Shown: positions 17,322 through 28,280 of the stretch, piece by piece
How positions within the stretch are numbered: the first letter of the stretch is position 1
Layout of the letters: each line of letters starts with the position of its first letter
Assembly (NCBI GenBank): GCA_029245395.1
Contig: JAQWPL010000029.1
Coordinates: 248,001-312,000 of the forward strand
DNA length: 64,000 nucleotides
Reading direction: 5' to 3'
Source: Gammaproteobacteria bacterium
GTDB lineage: Bacteria > Pseudomonadota > Gammaproteobacteria > Pseudomonadales > Pseudohongiellaceae
Notes under the pieces: model-generated
Told to the model about the DNA's origin: nothing
What the model saw: only the letters and a program-made list of their open reading frames with translations
Databases searched by the model: none
Program-made: the position numbers and the translations under genes

Positions 17322-18137
17322 TCAAGAAGATCTCAGTCGGTCTATGACTTCCCGGGTTTGAGGCCTGATTCCTCGCCATAACAGAAATGATTCTGCGGCC
17401 TGTTCCACTAACATACCTAACCCATCCATTATTTTTCCTGCTCCTGCTTGCTGCGACCACCGGCAAAAGGCAGTAGGTTCATTTGCATACATAAGGTCAT
17501 AGCACCAGGTTTTTTCTCCGACCAGTTCTATGGGCACTGGCAGAATGTCGCCCTGAAGACTTGCCGAGGTCGCATTGATGATCCAGTCATATTGCCTGCC
17601 TTCCAGATCATCAAATCCACAGGCTGAAATATCTCCTGAATCCCTATACAGCTCTGCAAGTGATTCAGCTTTACTGACTGTTCGATTGGCAATGCAAATT
17701 AAAGCGGGGTTTTCATCCAGAAATGGTTGAAGTATGCCGCGAGCAGCTCCGCCAGCACCCAGTACCAGGATAGATTTGTTGGTTAGTGAGCCGCCATGGT
17801 TTGTCTTGATATCGGTGACCAGTCCAATCCCATCCGTATTATGCCCACACAGCTTCCCTTCAGCATCCAGGCTCAGCGTGTTTACCGCACCAGCTTTACC
17901 AGCTTCAGTGGACAGGGAATTAGCCAGATTGAAAGCCTCCTCCTTAAAAGGCACTGTGACATTAGCGCCTTTGCCATCGGCCGCAAAAAAACGTTCAGCC
18001 GTTTCCCTGAACTTGTCTTTCTCTGCCAGTATCGCGCCGTATTCAAGCGCCGCACCTGTTTGCTCGGCAAAGCTGGCATGAATCTGAGGAGATTTACTGT
18101 GGCTTACGGGATTGCCGATAACGGCATACTTGTCCAA
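17322..18137 (-). CDS. aroE: Shikimate dehydrogenase AroE
   Basis: NADPH-dependent reduction of 3-dehydroshikimate in aromatic amino-acid synthesis. 271 aa. Substrate-binding motif NPVSHSKSPQIH (8-19), catalytic Lys in GANVTVPFKEEAF, nucleotide-binding GAGGAARGI near residue 127 and the NRT cofactor loop near 152. All are intact. Same strand as hemF, 75 bases downstream of it. Confidence 0.95.
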   Translation of the reverse strand: MDKYAVIGNPVSHSKSPQIHASFAEQTGAALEYGAILAEKDKFRETAERFFAADGKGANVTVPFKEEAFNLANSLSTEAGKAGAVNTLSLDAEGKLCGHNTDGIGLVTDIKTNHGGSLTNKSILVLGAGGAARGILQPFLDENPALICIANRTVSKAESLAELYRDSGDISACGFDDLEGRQYDWIINATSASLQGDILPVPIELVGEKTWCYDLMYANEPTAFCRWSQQAGAGKIMDGLGMLVEQAAESFLLWRGIRPQTREVIDRLRSS

Positions 18138-18212
18138 GGATTTTATCTCTGGCTGATTATTAGGGAAAAGCAGTATAACGTACTGGCTGTAGAGGAAATA
18201 AGTCGGACTGCT

Positions 18213-19127
<915 letters not shown>

Positions 19128-19178
19128 CTACTCCTTTTACTTCTTATGATCTTGCTCGCAGTCAGTCTGCAAATACAC

Positions 19179-19727
19179 TCAACGAATTACTTGTTGTGTC
19201 ATCAGGTTTTTGATTTCACTGGGACCTGATTGCTCCCCAATCTCGCCGGGCAGTATCATGTCTATGCCGACAGGAAAATACGCTTCCACCTGCTCGCGGG
19301 TTAATGCCGGCGGCTTATCCCCCGGATTAGCCGAAGTGGATACAAGCATTCCACCACAGGCCTGACATAAATCAGCTACCAGCGTATGTGCACTGACTCT
19401 GACCGCAACAGTATCAAATTGACCTTTGATCCAAACAGGAATTGATTGTTCAGTATCTGGCAATAACCAGGTATGTGGCCCAGGCCAAGACTCCTGCAAA
19501 AGCGCCATATGTTCTGATTGAAGATTCCTGGTCAAATCTATTACTTGATCAAAACTTCCTGCCAACAATATCAAGCCTTTGTTAGCCGGGCGTTGTTTTA
19601 GCGCAAGGATTCTGCCTACTGCTTCCTTATTATAGGGATCACACCCTAACCCCCAAACACCTTCAGTGGGATAGGCTATAACTGCACCCTGCTGAATCAA
19701 CCTGGCTGCTTTTTCTGTTGCTGACAT
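19179..19727 (-). CDS. tsaC: Threonylcarbamoyl-AMP synthase TsaC (YrdC)
   Basis: Makes L-threonylcarbamoyladenylate for the t6A37 tRNA modification. 182 aa, the short TsaC form. Conserved YPTEGVWGLGCDPYN (19-33), the basic pocket residues KQRPANKGLILL (44-55) and STSANPGDKPP (about 131-141) are present. Located between dprA and hemF, as in many gammaproteobacteria. Confidence 0.94.
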   Translation of the reverse strand: MSATEKAARLIQQGAVIAYPTEGVWGLGCDPYNKEAVGRILALKQRPANKGLILLAGSFDQVIDLTRNLQSEHMALLQESWPGPHTWLLPDTEQSIPVWIKGQFDTVAVRVSAHTLVADLCQACGGMLVSTSANPGDKPPALTREQVEAYFPVGIDMILPGEIGEQSGPSEIKNLMTQQVIR

Positions 19728-19791
19728 ACGTTGACTGCGCTTTTAACGGGACCAACTCGCCGCGTATTCTCGCATTTTTTCCCAGCACAGC

Positions 19792-21027
19792 CTACATAGC
19801 TGGAAGCCGGATATATCCCGTTCGCTCTCTGCTAATTAAGCCCTGCATTTCCAACTCTATCAGTGCAGCATTAATGTCATGGATCGCCAGGCTCGTTGCA
19901 AGAACCAGTTCATCCGGAGTAACGATGTCGTAACCAATAGCGTTAAAGATTTTCCCCAAGTCGCCAGTGGGTAAAGGTCGCTTTGTTAAGGCTTCATGGT
20001 CCTGTCCGGTTGACCCCATTGTAGCGATGCCCGCTAAAAGTCCGCCGCATTCATCTACAATATCGGCTGCATTCTGGACCAGCTTCGCACCCTCATTGAT
20101 AAGTTTATGACAGCCCCGGGCAACAGGATTATGAATGGAGCCAGGAATAGCAAATACTTCCCTACCCTGTTCCAGTGCCTGACGAGCGGTAATCATAGAG
20201 CCACTTTTTTCTCCTGCTTCTACCACCAGAACGCCCAGACTTAGTCCGCTGATTATCCGGTTTCTCCTCGGAAAGTTTTCACGCAGTGGCGGCATGCCCG
20301 GCGGAAATTCACTGACCAAAGCGCCCTGTTCCTTTATCTGCTCATACAAGGCGTGATTACACGCCGGATACACTTTGTCGATCCCGTTACCCAGGACAGC
20401 TACAGTTTTCCCTTTAATGTCCAGGGCACCCGAATGTCCTTGCGCATCAATGCCCCTGGCCAACCCGCTGGTTATTCCGAAACCGGAAGCAGCTAATTCC
20501 CTGGCAAAACGCCTGGCGTTGCGTAAGCCGCCGGAACTTGGCTGCCTGCTGCCCACAATGGCAATTTGAGGTAAGTGCAGATAATCCGGCTGACCGCACA
20601 CATACAATATTGGCGGGGGATCAGGAATGGCCTTTAATAATGGTGGGTAAAGTTTGGACTGGCAGGTCAGTAAGTTATGGTTTGGCGCTTCCAGCCAGTT
20701 CAGGGAATCATTCAATGCCTGGTCAGGCATTCCTTCTGCGCATTTGATAATGCCGGAAACAATATTGTGTTTTAGGCCCGCGGCACCAAGAGACGCTTTA
20801 TCGGATGCCAGAATGTTTTCGACTGTCTGGAATTTATTCAGTAATTGATGGAATAGTCGGGCATGCATGCCTCGAACAAGGCTTAATGCCAACCAGGCGT
20901 TTGCTGTGTTGGTGCTTTGTTTTACAGAGCCTGGTTCTGCAACAAATAGTTCTGCAACAAATGGTTGTGCAGAAAATGATTCTGCAGAAGTTGGATAAGG
21001 TTGAGACTGGCTATCCCTGTATGCCAA
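19792..21027 (-). CDS. dprA: DNA processing protein DprA (Smf) with a repetitive N-terminal leader
   Basis: Loads RecA on incoming single-stranded DNA during transformation. 411 aa. The Rossmann core is clear: IAIVGSRQPSSGGL, SGLARGIDAQGHSGAL, AVLGNGIDKVYPACN, LVSEFPPGMPPLRENFPRRNRIISGLS; a C-terminal winged-helix-like domain (~340-411) follows. The start is a TTG at 21025-21027 with AAGGAAG six bases upstream. Residues ~14-35 are four copies of a 5-residue motif (SAESF SAQPF VAELF VAEPG) encoded by a 15-bp tandem repeat; orthologues usually begin at the WLALSLVRG segment that follows. Confidence 0.93.
   Translation of the reverse strand: MAYRDSQSQPYPTSAESFSAQPFVAELFVAEPGSVKQSTNTANAWLALSLVRGMHARLFHQLLNKFQTVENILASDKASLGAAGLKHNIVSGIIKCAEGMPDQALNDSLNWLEAPNHNLLTCQSKLYPPLLKAIPDPPPILYVCGQPDYLHLPQIAIVGSRQPSSGGLRNARRFARELAASGFGITSGLARGIDAQGHSGALDIKGKTVAVLGNGIDKVYPACNHALYEQIKEQGALVSEFPPGMPPLRENFPRRNRIISGLSLGVLVVEAGEKSGSMITARQALEQGREVFAIPGSIHNPVARGCHKLINEGAKLVQNAADIVDECGGLLAGIATMGSTGQDHEALTKRPLPTGDLGKIFNAIGYDIVTPDELVLATSLAIHDINAALIELEMQGLISRERTGYIRLPAM
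20935..20994. repeat. 15-bp in-frame tandem repeat in dprA, four copies
   Basis: Four successive 15-base units (20935, 20950, 20965, 20980) of the pattern TT(C/G)TGCA(A/G)(C/A)AAAT(A/G)G, each adding five residues to the DprA N-terminus. The first two units differ at one base. Copy-number change would keep the reading frame. Confidence 0.85.
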
Positions 21028-21070
21028 TGGCGCTTCCTTTCATACTGGTCTTCCATGACCAGTGTCAGCA

Positions 21071-22183
21071 TCAGGGTGTTACGACTTTATCATCCCTGCG
21101 CACAACATCATCTGAGTTCAGAATGATCCCGAAACTGGTATTGTCGAATACCCTGTAGATTAGTACTGAAGCGAAAATTTCGCCACTGAATGTTTCGATG
21201 TGATCCTCGCTAAGCCCAACAGCACGCTTAAATTTTTCTCCAAGAGTTGCCTCACCATAATTATCTTCAATGAGGATTTCCGGTTTCTGCAATGCCACTA
21301 AATCACCAATTCGAAGTCTGTCGCTACTCCCCTTGTTAATGACTATGGTGTCATACTGATTGCCAATACTTCGTCCTGTCATGATATCCAGAATATCGGC
21401 GTCGACGTCAAAGGACGGAGGTTGTGGGAAATAATTTGGTTCGATGCTGCTGCCGGCCTCCGCAATGAAACGGTCTCCATCCCTTGCCTCTGCAATCAGG
21501 TTTGTAATGGTTAGCGTGGCATTCTGTCCATCCCTTTCAATAATGGTTGCCGATCCGATGATTTGACCTTCTATGCCGATTTCAGAACCGGTTTCCGGAT
21601 CCAGGTATGTGCTGCCCCCTCTAACAATGTCATAACTGAAAACAGAGCTATCCCAGTCACCTTTTGCATAGACAACATCATCATTACTGCCAAAAAGTTT
21701 ACCCGAACGATTCCCAAACAGGTAAGGAGCGTTGTTGAGTTCAGATTCTGAAATGACGACATTACGGCTCAAAAAGCTGCTTATTCTATCCAGAGGAATA
21801 GCCGGTATAGCGCTGCTCAGGGATTCTCGTCTGATCTGAGGAGAAAGTCTGACAGTGCGTAATCCATCTGCATCAGGAACGCCGCTGCCACCGCGACGCA
21901 AGGTTAACAAGGGGCCGTCTGTAGAATATTGAACCTCGACGACATCACCCGGGTAAATCAGATGCGGGTTTTCAATTTGCGGGTTTAGCTCCCAGACTTC
22001 CGGCCACAACCAGGGGTCTTCAAGAAAACGACCGGCGATATCCCACAAGGTATCGCCTTCGACCACTTCATAGCTGGTAGGCGCGTCTGCACGAATTTGT
22101 ACCTGGTCCGCCGCCAATACACCAAAAGCCAGGCATTGTAAAAGCAGGAAAACCGGGAAACATTTTTTCAGCACGTTACTCAT
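21071..22183 (-). CDS. Secreted LysM-domain protein next to dprA
   Basis: 370 aa with a signal peptide (about residues 1-24, ending VLAAD) and one LysM peptidoglycan-binding domain (about 37-88: YEVVEGDTLWDIAGRFL ... NPHLIYPGDVVEV). The rest is a long non-catalytic region rich in beta strands with no motif I know. Such LysM proteins upstream of dprA and divergent from def are common in gammaproteobacteria; their role is thought to be cell-envelope related but is not well defined. The 226-base divergent gap to def holds nothing I recognise beyond presumed promoters. Confidence 0.85.
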   Translation of the reverse strand: MSNVLKKCFPVFLLLQCLAFGVLAADQVQIRADAPTSYEVVEGDTLWDIAGRFLEDPWLWPEVWELNPQIENPHLIYPGDVVEVQYSTDGPLLTLRRGGSGVPDADGLRTVRLSPQIRRESLSSAIPAIPLDRISSFLSRNVVISESELNNAPYLFGNRSGKLFGSNDDVVYAKGDWDSSVFSYDIVRGGSTYLDPETGSEIGIEGQIIGSATIIERDGQNATLTITNLIAEARDGDRFIAEAGSSIEPNYFPQPPSFDVDADILDIMTGRSIGNQYDTIVINKGSSDRLRIGDLVALQKPEILIEDNYGEATLGEKFKRAVGLSEDHIETFSGEIFASVLIYRVFDNTSFGIILNSDDVVRRDDKVVTP

Positions 22184-22409
22184 GGGGTTGCCTCGTCAGG
22201 AATGACTCATCAGACCGTCTGGTAGCAAAATTTTCGCAATAGTACCAATAAGTTCCTAAATTATATACAGTTAGCACGGATAATTTAGGTAAATTGTGAC
22301 GTGTTTTCCGATGCATAAACACGACTTTACCGGCAAAAACAGTAATTTTCCCCTGATTTCACGTATGATAGCCCCTTGTGTAAGGCATTACTGCCCCGAT
22401 ATTCGCATT

Positions 22410-22931
22410 ATGAGTTTGCTGACAATACTTGAATTTCCTGATCCCAGGCTGCGGAAGAAAGCCGCGCGCGTTAAATCAGTGGATGACGCCCTCAGAGAAA
22501 CACTCGATGACATGGTAGAAACCATGTATGACGCGGAAGGTATTGGGCTTGCTGCTACACAAGTTGATGTGCATAAACGCATGTTGGTCATCGATATCAC
22601 TGAAGACAACAGCAATCCCCAGATATTTATTAATCCCGAAATTACCGTGCTTGACCCTGAACCGCTGGGTCACGAGGAAGGCTGCCTTTCTGTTCCTGGT
22701 TATTATGAGCTGGTGAGCCGCCCTCGCAAGGTCAAAATAAATGCACTAAACGGAAATGGCGAGGCCTTCGAACAAGAAGCTGAAGGCATCCTTGCAGTGT
22801 GTATCCAGCACGAAGTGGATCATCTGGATGGCAAGCTTTTTGTAGACTACATTTCGGCCCTGAAACGGCAACGGATCAAGTCCAAGCTGGAAAAAGAACA
22901 TCGCCAGCACAAGACGGCCGCTTCAGCCTGA
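22410..22931 (+). CDS. def: Peptide deformylase
   Basis: Removes the N-formyl group from nascent proteins. I start at [11 protein letters not shown] (ATG 22410) because homologues begin there; the frame is open from 22296 but the extra 38 residues are not family-like. 173 aa. The three metal motifs are present: [16 protein letters not shown] and QHEVDHLDG, giving the Cys and two His ligands and the catalytic Glu position. (The Glu appears as HEVDH.) Followed 16 bases later by fmt, its functional partner. Confidence 0.95.
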   Translation: MSLLTILEFPDPRLRKKAARVKSVDDALRETLDDMVETMYDAEGIGLAATQVDVHKRMLVIDITEDNSNPQIFINPEITVLDPEPLGHEEGCLSVPGYYELVSRPRKVKINALNGNGEAFEQEAEGILAVCIQHEVDHLDGKLFVDYISALKRQRIKSKLEKEHRQHKTAASA

Positions 22932-22947
22932 ATTTCGCTCAGCGCTC

Positions 22948-23901
22948 ATGACAGACACATCCCTGCGCATTGCCTTTGCTGGCACATCGGTATTTGCTGC
23001 CGACCATCTAGAAAACCTTGTCCAGCAAGGCCATAACATTGTTGGTGTTTTTACCCAACCGGACCGCCCTTCAGGCAGAGGCAAGAAAATACAGCCTACC
23101 CCGGTAAAACAGGTTGCCAGCAACCATGGGATTACAGTGTTACAGCCGCAACATCCTAATGAATTTGCAGAGTCAGCGCTGTCTTCTCTAAATGCCGATG
23201 TCCTGATCGTTGTAGCTTATGGCCTAATCCTAAAACAGGAAATTCTGGATACGCCTCGCTTTGGCTGCATCAATGTGCATGCTTCATTGCTGCCACGCTG
23301 GCGTGGCGCCGCGCCCATAGAGCGGGCCATTCTTGCTGGTGACAACGAAACTGGTGTCTGCATTATGCAGATGAATGCAGGTCTGGATACCGGCGATATC
23401 CTGTTGCGATTATCAACCTCTATCACCCCTGAAGATAATGCACTGACCCTGTCAGAACGTCTGGTGACCTTAGGCTGCCAGGGACTCAATGAAGTTCTTT
23501 GTGATATACCGCAATTTCAGTCCCGGGCCGTAATTCAGGATGATCTGGCAGCTACCTATGCCGCCAAATTGTCCCGGCAGGAAGCCTTAATTGACTGGTC
23601 GAAGCCAGCAAAGGAAATACATAACCAGGTACAGGCCTTTTACCCTAGATCTCCAGCATATTTCATCCATGACAATCAGCAGATCCGTATAATCTCCGCG
23701 CAGTTGGATGGTATGCAAACTGATTCGCCATTTGGATGCGTGCTTGAAGTGGACAAAAACAGGCTACTTATATCCTGTGGCAGTGATGCACTAGACATTT
23801 CCACTCTCCAGCTCCCTGGCAAAAAGCCTGCAGGACTGGCCGATATCCTTAACGGTCATCCAGACCTGTTTAGCCCAGGTATGAGCCTGGGTAACGTCTG
23901 A
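22948..23901 (+). CDS. fmt: Methionyl-tRNA formyltransferase
   Basis: Formylates initiator Met-tRNA. 317 aa. N-terminal folate-binding domain with FTQPDRPSGRGKKIQPTPVK and NVHASLLPRWRGAAPIERAIL (catalytic Asn/His region), then DTGDILL (Asp of the active site). The C-terminal OB-like domain starts near residue 205. Operon with def and rsmB. Confidence 0.96.
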   Translation: MTDTSLRIAFAGTSVFAADHLENLVQQGHNIVGVFTQPDRPSGRGKKIQPTPVKQVASNHGITVLQPQHPNEFAESALSSLNADVLIVVAYGLILKQEILDTPRFGCINVHASLLPRWRGAAPIERAILAGDNETGVCIMQMNAGLDTGDILLRLSTSITPEDNALTLSERLVTLGCQGLNEVLCDIPQFQSRAVIQDDLAATYAAKLSRQEALIDWSKPAKEIHNQVQAFYPRSPAYFIHDNQQIRIISAQLDGMQTDSPFGCVLEVDKNRLLISCGSDALDISTLQLPGKKPAGLADILNGHPDLFSPGMSLGNV

Positions 23902-23912
23902 TTATTTAGTTT

Positions 23913-25217
23913 ATGAGCCTTAAAAGTAACCGCTTACTTGCGCTGGGAATACTGCAAAATATGCTCTCTGATAAAGGGACTCTCTCAACGCAGTTAAATA
24001 AAATTACCCTTGAGCACCCTGACGCTAACCTACCTCTGATCCAGGAATATACGTATGGCGTTTGTCGTTGGTATCACCGGCTCGAAGTGATTCTGACGGA
24101 ATTAATGGACAAGCCCCTGAGAAAAAAAGACCAGGATATACACTGCTTGTTATTGCTTGGCCTTTACCAGCTCTACTATATGCGCACTCCTGACCATGCG
24201 GCTATTAACGAAACAGTTGCGCTCACCCGCCGCTTGGGAAAGGATTGGGCCAGCAAGTTAGTTAACGCCATACTCCGAAATGCTCAACGAAAGCAGGAAG
24301 CCCTGGAAGCTGACTCGGCAGTTCCCTCAATAGCCGGATATTCACATCCACAATGGATGATCACAGCCCTGAAGAATGACTGGCCGGATCAATGGGAAGG
24401 CATATTATTTAAAAACAATATCCAGGCTCCCATGACACTGCGTGTGAATACTCGCCGTATTGACAGAGAGTCTTACTTGGCTCAGTTAGCAAAAGGAGAT
24501 ATTGCCGGCAAACCGGGCAACATTTCAACGACGGCTATCATTCTCGATCAGGCAGTTGATGTTACTCAGCTGCCTGGATTTGCTGAAGGGCTTGTCAGTG
24601 TGCAGGATGAAACATCTCAAATGGTGGCGGCATTGCTGGCTGTGGAACCAAATTCACGTTGCCTGGATGCCTGTGCAGCGCCAGGTGGTAAAACCTGTGC
24701 GCTACTGGAGAACCAGCCTGACAATCTTGAGTTGTATGCACTGGACAACAGTAATTCGCGCCTTGAAAAAGTCAGGGAAAATTTGGCACGTCTTCAATTG
24801 CAGGCAACACTCTTGTGCGGCAATGCCCAGGACACGGCTTCATGGTGGGACGGGAAGCCTTTTGATTCCATATTGCTGGACGCACCCTGCACCGGAACGG
24901 GCGTCATCCGCCGTCATCCTGACATTAAATTACTCAGGCACTCTGAAGACGCTCCCAGACTTGCCTCTATACAGCAGCAGCTTCTGACAGCGCTTTGGCC
25001 CTGCCTGAAAAAGGGTGGCAGAATGTTGTACTCCACATGCTCAGTACTGAAAGCAGAAAACACACTACAAATTGAGGCATTTCTGGCTTCAACAAAAGAC
25101 GCAACAATTGTTGATATCACCTTGCCTGGCGCAATACCGTGCCATGCTGGACTACAGTTTTTACCTGGTCAGGATAACCTGGATGGCTTTTATTATGCTT
25201 TGCTGGAAAAGGTTTAA
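23913..25217 (+). CDS. rsmB: 16S rRNA m5C967 methyltransferase RsmB
   Basis: 434 aa. N-terminal NusB-like RNA-binding domain (about 1-140), then an m5C methyltransferase domain with the SAM motif DACAAPGGKT (about 250-259), the proline-cysteine motif LLDAPCTGTGVIRRHPDIK (catalytic Cys) and YSTCSVLKAEN (release Cys). 11 bases after fmt, same operon. Confidence 0.95.
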   Translation: MSLKSNRLLALGILQNMLSDKGTLSTQLNKITLEHPDANLPLIQEYTYGVCRWYHRLEVILTELMDKPLRKKDQDIHCLLLLGLYQLYYMRTPDHAAINETVALTRRLGKDWASKLVNAILRNAQRKQEALEADSAVPSIAGYSHPQWMITALKNDWPDQWEGILFKNNIQAPMTLRVNTRRIDRESYLAQLAKGDIAGKPGNISTTAIILDQAVDVTQLPGFAEGLVSVQDETSQMVAALLAVEPNSRCLDACAAPGGKTCALLENQPDNLELYALDNSNSRLEKVRENLARLQLQATLLCGNAQDTASWWDGKPFDSILLDAPCTGTGVIRRHPDIKLLRHSEDAPRLASIQQQLLTALWPCLKKGGRMLYSTCSVLKAENTLQIEAFLASTKDATIVDITLPGAIPCHAGLQFLPGQDNLDGFYYALLEKV

Positions 25218-25261
25218 GTAGTGTGCAACGTTTAACCAAGGTCGAGCCAATAAACAGGCGT

Positions 25262-25290
25262 TTCAGTCTCGGGGATATAAACACTATAAT
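25262..25290 (+). promoter_or_regulatory. Possible sigma-70 promoter for trkA
   Basis: A consensus -10 TATAAT (25285-25290) with a 17-base spacer to a poor -35 TTCAGT (25262-25267), 45 bases before the trkA start. The -10 is strong, the -35 weak. Confidence 0.35.
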
Positions 25291-25334
25291 CGACTCTCAG
25301 CTAAGTTCAGAAGTCTGCGGAGTTTTGGCCAAAC

Positions 25335-26708
25335 ATGAAAATAATAATACTCGGTGCTAATAAAGTGGGTGCCGCGCTAGCTGAAAATCTGGCAAAAGAA
25401 GCCAACGACCTCACGGTTGTTGATCCCGATGCTGTAAAACTCCGTGAATTAAAAGACCGGATGGATATTGCCACTGTTGAGGGCCAGGTCTCTTATCCCG
25501 GCGTGCTGGAAAGTGCCGGAGCCAAAGATGCCGATATGCTCATCGCCATAACCGATAGCGACGAGGTCAATCTCATCGCCTGCCAGATTGCCTTTTCTCT
25601 CTTCCGTACCCCAAAAAAGATTTGTCGCCTGCGTTCCAATGCCTATGTAGAACATGAAGGGCTGTTTTGTCCTGAAGCCATTCCAATTGATTTTGTCATA
25701 AGTCCCGAAGAAGAAGTCTCCCATTACATTAAAAGCCTCATTGATCTTCCAGACTCGCTTCAGGTGATGGATTTTGCCAATGGCAAAGTCCAGTTGGTAG
25801 CCGTAAGAGCAACCAAAGGCGGCCCATTGATCAACAAGGAAATTTCAGCTTTACGTGAACATATGCCCAATGTGGACACTCGTGTTGCTGCTATATTCAG
25901 GAAGGGAGAAGCAATCACGCCAAAGGGCAATACTATTATTGAGGTAGAGGACGAAGTCTTTTTTCTTGCTGCCACGGAAAATATTCGCCATGTCATGCGA
26001 GAGTTACGACATATCGACAATCCATACAAAAAAATCATGATTGCAGGTGGCGGTAATATTGGAGAGCGTCTGGCTGCTTCACTGGAAGATAAATATCAGA
26101 CAAAAATTATTGAAATGGACCTTGAGCGTTGTAAGGACCTGACAGAAAGGCTCAGGTCCACTATTGTCCTGCATGGTGATGCTTCAGACCAGGACATGAT
26201 GATTGGTGAAAATATAGAAGATACTGATGTCTTCCTGGCCCTCACCAATAACGATGAGGCCAATATCATGTCTTCGCTGCTTGCCAAGCGCAAGGGTGCT
26301 CGCAAGGTAATGACGCTTATTGCCAATCCTGCCTACGTCGACCTTGTGCAAAGCGGGGAAATTGACATTGCAATCTCGCCGCAACAAGCCACTCTAAGCA
26401 GCCTGTTAAGACATATTCGCAGGGGTGATATGGTCAACGTATACTCATTGCGTCACGGTGCAGCCGAAGCCATGGAAGCCATCGCCCATGGTGATAAAAA
26501 CACGTCAAAGGTTGTGGGTAAAAAGATTGAGGATATCGACCTGCCAACCGGCACAACTATTGGCGCAATTGTCCGTGACGACAAAGTATTCATAGCCCAT
26601 GATGATGTCGTTATCGAGATTGATGATCATGTGATTTTATTCCTGTTCGACAAAAGCCAGATTGCCGATCTAGAAAGACTGTTCCAGGTCGGCGTGACTT
26701 TTTTCTGA
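25335..26708 (+). CDS. trkA: Trk potassium uptake regulatory subunit TrkA
   Basis: Cytoplasmic NAD-binding gating protein of the Trk K+ system, 457 aa. Two RCK repeats: Rossmann halves start at MKIIILGANKVGAALAENL (1-19) and KKIMIAGGGNIGERLAASL (about 232-250), each followed by a TrkA-C domain (about 140-225 and 370-455). TrkH follows 85 bases later, so the membrane and regulatory subunits are encoded together. Confidence 0.96.
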   Translation: MKIIILGANKVGAALAENLAKEANDLTVVDPDAVKLRELKDRMDIATVEGQVSYPGVLESAGAKDADMLIAITDSDEVNLIACQIAFSLFRTPKKICRLRSNAYVEHEGLFCPEAIPIDFVISPEEEVSHYIKSLIDLPDSLQVMDFANGKVQLVAVRATKGGPLINKEISALREHMPNVDTRVAAIFRKGEAITPKGNTIIEVEDEVFFLAATENIRHVMRELRHIDNPYKKIMIAGGGNIGERLAASLEDKYQTKIIEMDLERCKDLTERLRSTIVLHGDASDQDMMIGENIEDTDVFLALTNNDEANIMSSLLAKRKGARKVMTLIANPAYVDLVQSGEIDIAISPQQATLSSLLRHIRRGDMVNVYSLRHGAAEAMEAIAHGDKNTSKVVGKKIEDIDLPTGTTIGAIVRDDKVFIAHDDVVIEIDDHVILFLFDKSQIADLERLFQVGVTFF

Positions 26709-26793
26709 TTCTTCTTTTAAATTATTTATCCGGCCAATAAGCTATTTTGCAAAACTTTTTTACAGGCAGTATTAAAAGGCGCACAGGAAACCG

Positions 26794-28242
26794 ATGAATC
26801 TGCCCGTTATATTACGCATTCTGGGCGTCCTGCTGATGCTCTTCAGTTTTTCCATGCTACCTCCCCTGCTGGTTTCCGTGTACTACAACGACGGCGTGAT
26901 GTATTCCTTCCTGACCACATTGTTCCTCACTCTGCTGAGCGGGTTTATTCTCTGGGCACCTGTGATGAGGAACCGCAGAGAGCTTAAGACCCGAGATGGC
27001 TTCCTGGTAGTTACCCTGTTCTGGACTGTCCTTGGTTCATTCGGAAGTTTCCCCTTTATATTTACAAGCTCCCTGGGGATGTCAGTCACTGACTCATTTT
27101 TTGAATCCATTTCAGGTCTTACGACTACCGGAGCGACCGTGCTGTCCGGGCTGGATGATCTACCGAAATCGATACTGTATTACAGGCAGCAACTGCAGTG
27201 GCTTGGCGGTATGGGCATTATTGCCATCGCTGTAGCTATCTTGCCTATGCTCGGCATAGGCGGGATGCAGCTTTATCGTGCAGAAAGCCCGGGACCCGTC
27301 AAAGACAACAAGCTTTTACCCCGGGTTACCGAAACAGCCAAAGCCCTACTATTTATCTATATCAGTCTCACCATGTTATGCGCAATTGCTTATTTCCTTG
27401 CAGGGATGCCGATTTTCGATGCAATTAGCCACAGTTTCGCAACAGTTGCCATCGGCGGCTTTTCAACTCATGACGCCAGTATTGCCTATTTTGACAGTAG
27501 CGCCATCGAAGTCATTGCCATCATTTTCATGCTGATATCTGGTGTCAATTTCGCCCTGCATTTTTTCGCCTGGCAGCATAAAAGCCCAAAGCACTATTTT
27601 CAGGACAGTGAATTTCGTTTCTACATCGCCATGCTTGCTATTATTGGATTAATTACAGTCCTGTTCCTGTTTTTCTCCGGCATTTACAATTTACAGGACT
27701 CTGTTTTCAAAGGCTTGTTCGGGGTAGTCTCCATCGCCACAACTACAGGTTTCAGTTCAGCAGATTTCAGTGTCTGGCCAACTTTCCTGCCTTTCCTGCT
27801 TTTTTACATGGCTTTTGTAGGCGCTTGCGCGGGCTCCACCGGCGGCGGTATGAAAGTTATTCGCGTTATTCTTATCATCAAGCATGGCTTTAGGGAAATT
27901 GACAAGCTGATACATCCCAATGCAGTAATCCCAATTAAATTAGGTAATCATCGCGTCCCTGACAGGGTGCTTGAATCGGTGTGGGGATTTTTCTCTGTGT
28001 ATGTGATGGTCTATATGATCATGTTGCTTGCATGCCTGGCCGTTGACATGGATATCACAACCGCCTTTACAGCGGTAGGTGCGAGTATTAATAACCTTGG
28101 ACCGGGGCTGGGTGAGGTTGCCCAAAATTATGGCGCAATTCCTGATGCAGCCAAATGGATTTTATGTCTGGGGATGCTGCTTGGTCGATTGGAAGTGTTC
28201 ACGCTTCTGGTACTTTTCTCTCCCCATTTCTGGCGCAGCTAA
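26794..28242 (+). CDS. trkH: Trk potassium uptake membrane subunit TrkH
   Basis: K+ translocating subunit, 482 aa, about ten membrane segments with pore loops containing the family glycines (SGLTTTGATVLSG, ATVAIGGFSTHDAS, VSIATTTGFSSADF, AVGASINNLGPGLG). The 3' end (TTTCTGGCGCAGC, 28227) is partly repeated 35 bases downstream (28262), just past the stop. Convergent with the heptosyltransferase gene. Confidence 0.95.
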   Translation: MNLPVILRILGVLLMLFSFSMLPPLLVSVYYNDGVMYSFLTTLFLTLLSGFILWAPVMRNRRELKTRDGFLVVTLFWTVLGSFGSFPFIFTSSLGMSVTDSFFESISGLTTTGATVLSGLDDLPKSILYYRQQLQWLGGMGIIAIAVAILPMLGIGGMQLYRAESPGPVKDNKLLPRVTETAKALLFIYISLTMLCAIAYFLAGMPIFDAISHSFATVAIGGFSTHDASIAYFDSSAIEVIAIIFMLISGVNFALHFFAWQHKSPKHYFQDSEFRFYIAMLAIIGLITVLFLFFSGIYNLQDSVFKGLFGVVSIATTTGFSSADFSVWPTFLPFLLFYMAFVGACAGSTGGGMKVIRVILIIKHGFREIDKLIHPNAVIPIKLGNHRVPDRVLESVWGFFSVYVMVYMIMLLACLAVDMDITTAFTAVGASINNLGPGLGEVAQNYGAIPDAAKWILCLGMLLGRLEVFTLLVLFSPHFWRS

Positions 28243-28280
28243 TTTATTAGTCCAGCAATACTTTCTGGCGCAGCAAATTA

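Noticed and set aside
22296-22409. 38-codon N-terminal extension of peptide deformylase
   Set aside because: Homologues begin at [11 protein letters not shown]; the upstream residues lie in promoter-like sequence.
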